Of a DNA stretch of 7,522 nt, positions 5,140 to 7,522 are shown piece after piece. The stretch's first letter is position 1. Each line of letters begins with the position of its first letter. The DNA comes from Acidimicrobiaceae bacterium (GTDB lineage: Bacteria > Actinomycetota > Acidimicrobiia > Acidimicrobiales > UBA8592): NCBI GenBank assembly GCA_002724825.1, contig PBPU01000056.1:12949-20470 (forward strand), given 5' to 3'. A program made the position numbers and the translations under genes. Below the pieces are notes generated by a model. It saw only the letters and a list, made by a program, of their open reading frames with translations, ran no database searches and was not told the DNA's origin.

Positions 5140-6231
5140 ATGAGGCCTCTACCAAAATCACCGAAAGAAATTACACCGCAATGGATGACAGAAGTTTTGC
5201 GTAATAGCGGTTCACTTCCAGCAACAGCTGAAGTTTCCAAAGTGGTAGGAAGACAGCTCGGAGAGGGAGCTGGGATGCTAAGTGAACTCTCTCTTCTTTC
5301 ACTCACATACAGCGGCAATCATGAAGGTGCTCCGGCAACCTTGGTGGCTAAATTCCCTACGCTAAACGAAGTGAATCGCGATATAGCAATTAATTTTAAG
5401 GTTTATCAACGCGAAGTTCGAAGCTACCAAGAGATCGTCCCTAAAAGCCCCGCTGCCAGCCCCAAAGTGCACCTTGCAGACATTGAAGGAGATGTTGACT
5501 TCGTTATTGTTCTTGAAGATCTTTCTGATTACCGCGTAGGAGACCAAGTTGAAGGTGCAACATCCGAAGAGTCCGGACTCGCTTTAGAAGAATTAGCGAA
5601 ACTACATGGAACATTTTGGGGAGAAGTTAACTCTGACGAATTTGATTGGATGCCTCGCTTTTCAAATTCATGGAATGCCACCAACATGCTTGAAGGATCT
5701 CAAGCGAGTTGGGAACAAGCTGCCCAGAATTTTGATGAACACATGCCGCAATGGATACGCGATATCAAGGAAGACTATTTTAAGGCCCTCCCCGAATTGC
5801 AAAAGCACTTGGACAAAGAACCAGTAACTGTGCTGCACGGTGACTTTCGTCTTGACAATTTGTTCTTTGGGAAAGAGCCGCACCATCACAAAATGACATT
5901 CATTGATTGGCAAGGCCCTGTAAGAGGGCGAGGGCCTGTGGAGATTGCGTTTTTGCTTGCCCAAAGCACAAAAATCGAGGAGCGTCGTGCTCATGAGAAA
6001 GAACTCATCCAGCGATATCTCGACTCCTTGCAAGCACAGGGAGTCTCAGGATATTCATTTGACGAAGCGTGGGAGGATTATAGGGTAGCGGTTCTGTATC
6101 AATGGTGCTTCGCTACTCTGGTTGCAGGATCAATGGATCAAACGAATGATCGGGGTAATGCTTGGATGACAGAAATGGTGAAACGCAATGTCGCGGCAAT
6201 TGAAGATTTGAATTGTCTCGAACTTCTCTAG
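5140..6231 (+). CDS. APH-fold small-molecule kinase (aminoglycoside phosphotransferase / EcKinase-like family)
   Basis: This is a 363-residue cytoplasmic kinase of the choline/aminoglycoside-kinase superfamily. Visible elements are a Gly-rich loop GRQLGEGAGM (37-46), the ATP-anchoring Lys71 in LVAKFP with Glu92 in the next helix, the hinge VLEDL (124-128), the catalytic Brenner motif HGDFRLDN (233-240; Asp235, Asn240) and the metal-binding Asp256 in FIDWQGP. It begins MRPLPKSPKEITPQWMTEVL, as is usual for this subgroup, which supports the start at 5140 over 5059. Relatives phosphorylate hydroxyl groups of small molecules or acyl-CoA intermediates (for example LvaA in levulinate catabolism and the kinase domain of ACAD10/11). 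Beside oxygenase, SDR and hydrolase genes, a catabolic role is more likely than antibiotic resistance. It is divergent from the SDR and followed 75 bases later by the hydrolase. The substrate is unknown. Confidence 0.88.
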   Translation: MRPLPKSPKEITPQWMTEVLRNSGSLPATAEVSKVVGRQLGEGAGMLSELSLLSLTYSGNHEGAPATLVAKFPTLNEVNRDIAINFKVYQREVRSYQEIVPKSPAASPKVHLADIEGDVDFVIVLEDLSDYRVGDQVEGATSEESGLALEELAKLHGTFWGEVNSDEFDWMPRFSNSWNATNMLEGSQASWEQAAQNFDEHMPQWIRDIKEDYFKALPELQKHLDKEPVTVLHGDFRLDNLFFGKEPHHHKMTFIDWQGPVRGRGPVEIAFLLAQSTKIEERRAHEKELIQRYLDSLQAQGVSGYSFDEAWEDYRVAVLYQWCFATLVAGSMDQTNDRGNAWMTEMVKRNVAAIEDLNCLELL

Positions 6232-6306
6232 CTATCTCTCAGTTAATTTCAATTTGCGTTTACCGGTTGCTACTATTTCTCGTATCTAAGTAACAAGAGG
6301 AGTGAG

Positions 6307-7374
6307 ATGAGTCAGAGTCTTCCGGGGCGATTAGGTAACCCCAACATGGATATTAAAGATGACCCAAGAGCAGATCCACGTATGATCGAGGCCATGGGCC
6401 AGATAGGGCTTGATGTTGCCCCAGAACAGGCACCAGTAAACAGGTCATCATCGTTAGAAGAAATTCTCGCTTTCTGTCTTGAATCTGAAGCTGGGTTCAA
6501 TGAACTTGGTGCAGCGCTTACCGGCGCAACACCCCAAGCGGAAAATGTCGCATCGTATACAGAAGTGATCAAGGGTGTCGACGGTAACGACATTAACCTG
6601 TACATTCACAGACCGACAGATGTTGAAGGGCCTGTTCCTGGAGTCGTCCATACCCATGGCGGAGGGATGGTGATGCTGCAAGCTTCAAACGTCGGATATC
6701 AGAGATGGCGTAATGAACTTGCGGCTACTGGGTTGGTCGTCATCGGCGTAGAATTCCGAAATGGAGCGGGAGTTCTGGGTGCTCACCCGTTCCCCGCAGG
6801 ATTGAATGATTGTGCAGCAGCTGCACAGTGGACGATAGCTAATTCGGAACAGCTCGGCATTTCCAAAGTCGTCATATCAGGTGAGTCAGGCGGCGGCAAC
6901 CTATCTATAGCGACTGCGTTAAAGGCTAAAGAAGAAGGGTGGCTTGACGGGATCGCAGGCGTGTACTCGCAATGTCCATATATATCGAATCTCTACCATG
7001 ACCCGCCAGAAGAACTCTTATCACTCGTCGAGAATGATAACTATTTGTTGAATGTCGGGCAGCAGATGGCTACGATCTCGGTTCCATACGACCCGGATGG
7101 AAACAATGCTACAAACCCGTTGGCTTGGCCATACCATGCTGAAATAAGCGACCTTGAAGGTCTTCCACCATTTGTCATTTCAGTCAATGAGCTTGACCCT
7201 CTTCGAGATGAAGGCCTCGTCTTTTACCGAAAGCTAGTGAGGGCGGGAGTTAGTGCGGTAAGCAGAACCGTCAATGGAACTTGCCATGCCGGAGATTGCC
7301 TGTTCTTAGATGCTATGCCAGACGTATATAGAGCTACCCAACGAGATATCAAAGGGTTCGCTGAATCACTCTGA
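6307..7374 (+). CDS. Alpha/beta hydrolase, HSL (family IV) esterase type
   Basis: This 355-residue protein has the alpha/beta-hydrolase fold-3 layout: an N-terminal cap of about 90 residues, the oxyanion-hole motif HGGG (His117-Gly120), the nucleophile elbow GESGGG with Ser194, acid Asp297 in NELDPLRDEG (the DPL motif of the family) and His327 in CHAGD. The triad is complete, so it should hydrolyse a carboxylic ester, most likely of a small or medium acyl substrate. No signal peptide is visible, so it is probably cytoplasmic. The ATG at 6307 follows AGAGGAG (6296-6302) by 4 bases. The 75-base gap from the kinase gene contains no evident terminator or strong promoter, so co-transcription is plausible. 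It ends convergent with the tRNA gene; bases 7375-7426 show no clear terminator hairpin. The natural ester is unknown; in this cluster it may release the substrate of the oxygenase. Confidence 0.93.
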   Translation: MSQSLPGRLGNPNMDIKDDPRADPRMIEAMGQIGLDVAPEQAPVNRSSSLEEILAFCLESEAGFNELGAALTGATPQAENVASYTEVIKGVDGNDINLYIHRPTDVEGPVPGVVHTHGGGMVMLQASNVGYQRWRNELAATGLVVIGVEFRNGAGVLGAHPFPAGLNDCAAAAQWTIANSEQLGISKVVISGESGGGNLSIATALKAKEEGWLDGIAGVYSQCPYISNLYHDPPEELLSLVENDNYLLNVGQQMATISVPYDPDGNNATNPLAWPYHAEISDLEGLPPFVISVNELDPLRDEGLVFYRKLVRAGVSAVSRTVNGTCHAGDCLFLDAMPDVYRATQRDIKGFAESL

Positions 7375-7426
7375 CAAAATATTGCAAAGAAGGCATAGCT
7401 TAACTTATCCACCTGATTTATCTTAA

Positions 7427-7503
7427 TGGTGGGCGCAGAGGGACTTGAACCCCCGACCCTCTCGGTGTAAACGAGATGCTCTAGCCAACTGAGCTATGCG
7501 CCC
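7427..7503 (-). tRNA. tRNA-Val (anticodon TAC)
   Basis: On the complement, 73 bases fold as a complete cloverleaf followed by discriminator A and an encoded CCA (7429-7427). The acceptor stem is GGGCGCA/TGCGCCC. The D-arm is GCTC/GAGC. The anticodon stem is TCTCG/CGAGA around loop TTTACAC, with anticodon TAC at 7469-7467, which reads GUA and other valine codons. The T-arm has TTCAAGT in the loop and a stem with one G-U pair. No intron and no mismatched stem positions are seen. Confidence 0.97.
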
Positions 7504-7513
7504 TAAGGGTCTC

Positions 7514-7519
7514 ATAGTA
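7514..7519 (-). promoter_or_regulatory. Possible -10 element of the tRNA-Val gene
   Basis: TACTAT on the complement (four of six matches to TATAAT) ends 10 bases before the mature 5' end of the tRNA, a normal position for a short leader. Its -35 partner would lie beyond the window edge, so it cannot be tested here. Confidence 0.25.
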
Positions 7520-7522
7520 TCC

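Noticed and set aside
5668..6033. 121-codon antisense open frame within the kinase gene
   Set aside because: It runs opposite to clear kinase motifs, has no family resemblance and no supporting ribosome site. It is a shadow of the kinase coding frame.
7427..7503. tRNA gene as an integration site for a mobile element
   Set aside because: No integrase, no repeat of the tRNA 3' end and no abrupt composition change is visible in the window.

Overview
The window is a bacterial chromosomal segment of moderate G+C with densely packed genes. It carries no phage, transposon or CRISPR signal. The gene types (Rieske oxygenase, SDR, APH-like kinase, HSL-type hydrolase, a YbaK protein beside a DUF418 membrane protein, and receiver-only signalling proteins) suit a free-living aerobic heterotroph. 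I cannot fix the phylum from the sequence.

Left part, + strand. Bases 1-75 are the last 24 codons of an unidentified gene. The following 100-base gap (76-175) holds two perfect 12-bp palindromes that share ACTT/AAGT half-sites. Next come a 63-residue protein that looks like a bare histidine-kinase dimerisation/phosphoacceptor hairpin (176-367) and, sharing one base with it (TAATG), a 248-residue protein made of two complete receiver domains with no output domain (367-1113). Together they look like a small phosphorelay module. After a 137-base gap with a possible ribosome-site hairpin, a YbaK-family aminoacyl-tRNA deacylase-like gene (1251-1730) is coupled by another TAATG junction to a DUF418 membrane protein (1730-2863).

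Middle, - strand. Across a short 55-base convergent gap with no convincing terminator lie a Rieske oxygenase alpha subunit (4226 to 2919) and, upstream in the same transcript, a short-chain dehydrogenase with a strongly altered cofactor and catalytic signature (5000 to 4239). The two are 12 bases apart.

Right part, + strand. An APH-fold small-molecule kinase starts divergently at 5140 and is followed 75 bases later by an HSL-type alpha/beta hydrolase (6307-7374). The 139-base divergent region holds candidate promoters for both directions and a perfect 8-bp inverted repeat that spans the SDR-side promoter. A tRNA-Val(TAC) gene with encoded CCA lies on the - strand at the right edge.

As a working picture (inference), the oxygenase, SDR, kinase and hydrolase form a divergently transcribed catabolic cluster under common control: ester cleavage, oxygenation, alcohol/ketone interconversion and phosphorylation of a hydroxylated intermediate. 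The substrate is unknown, and the oxygenase's electron-donating reductase is not in the window.
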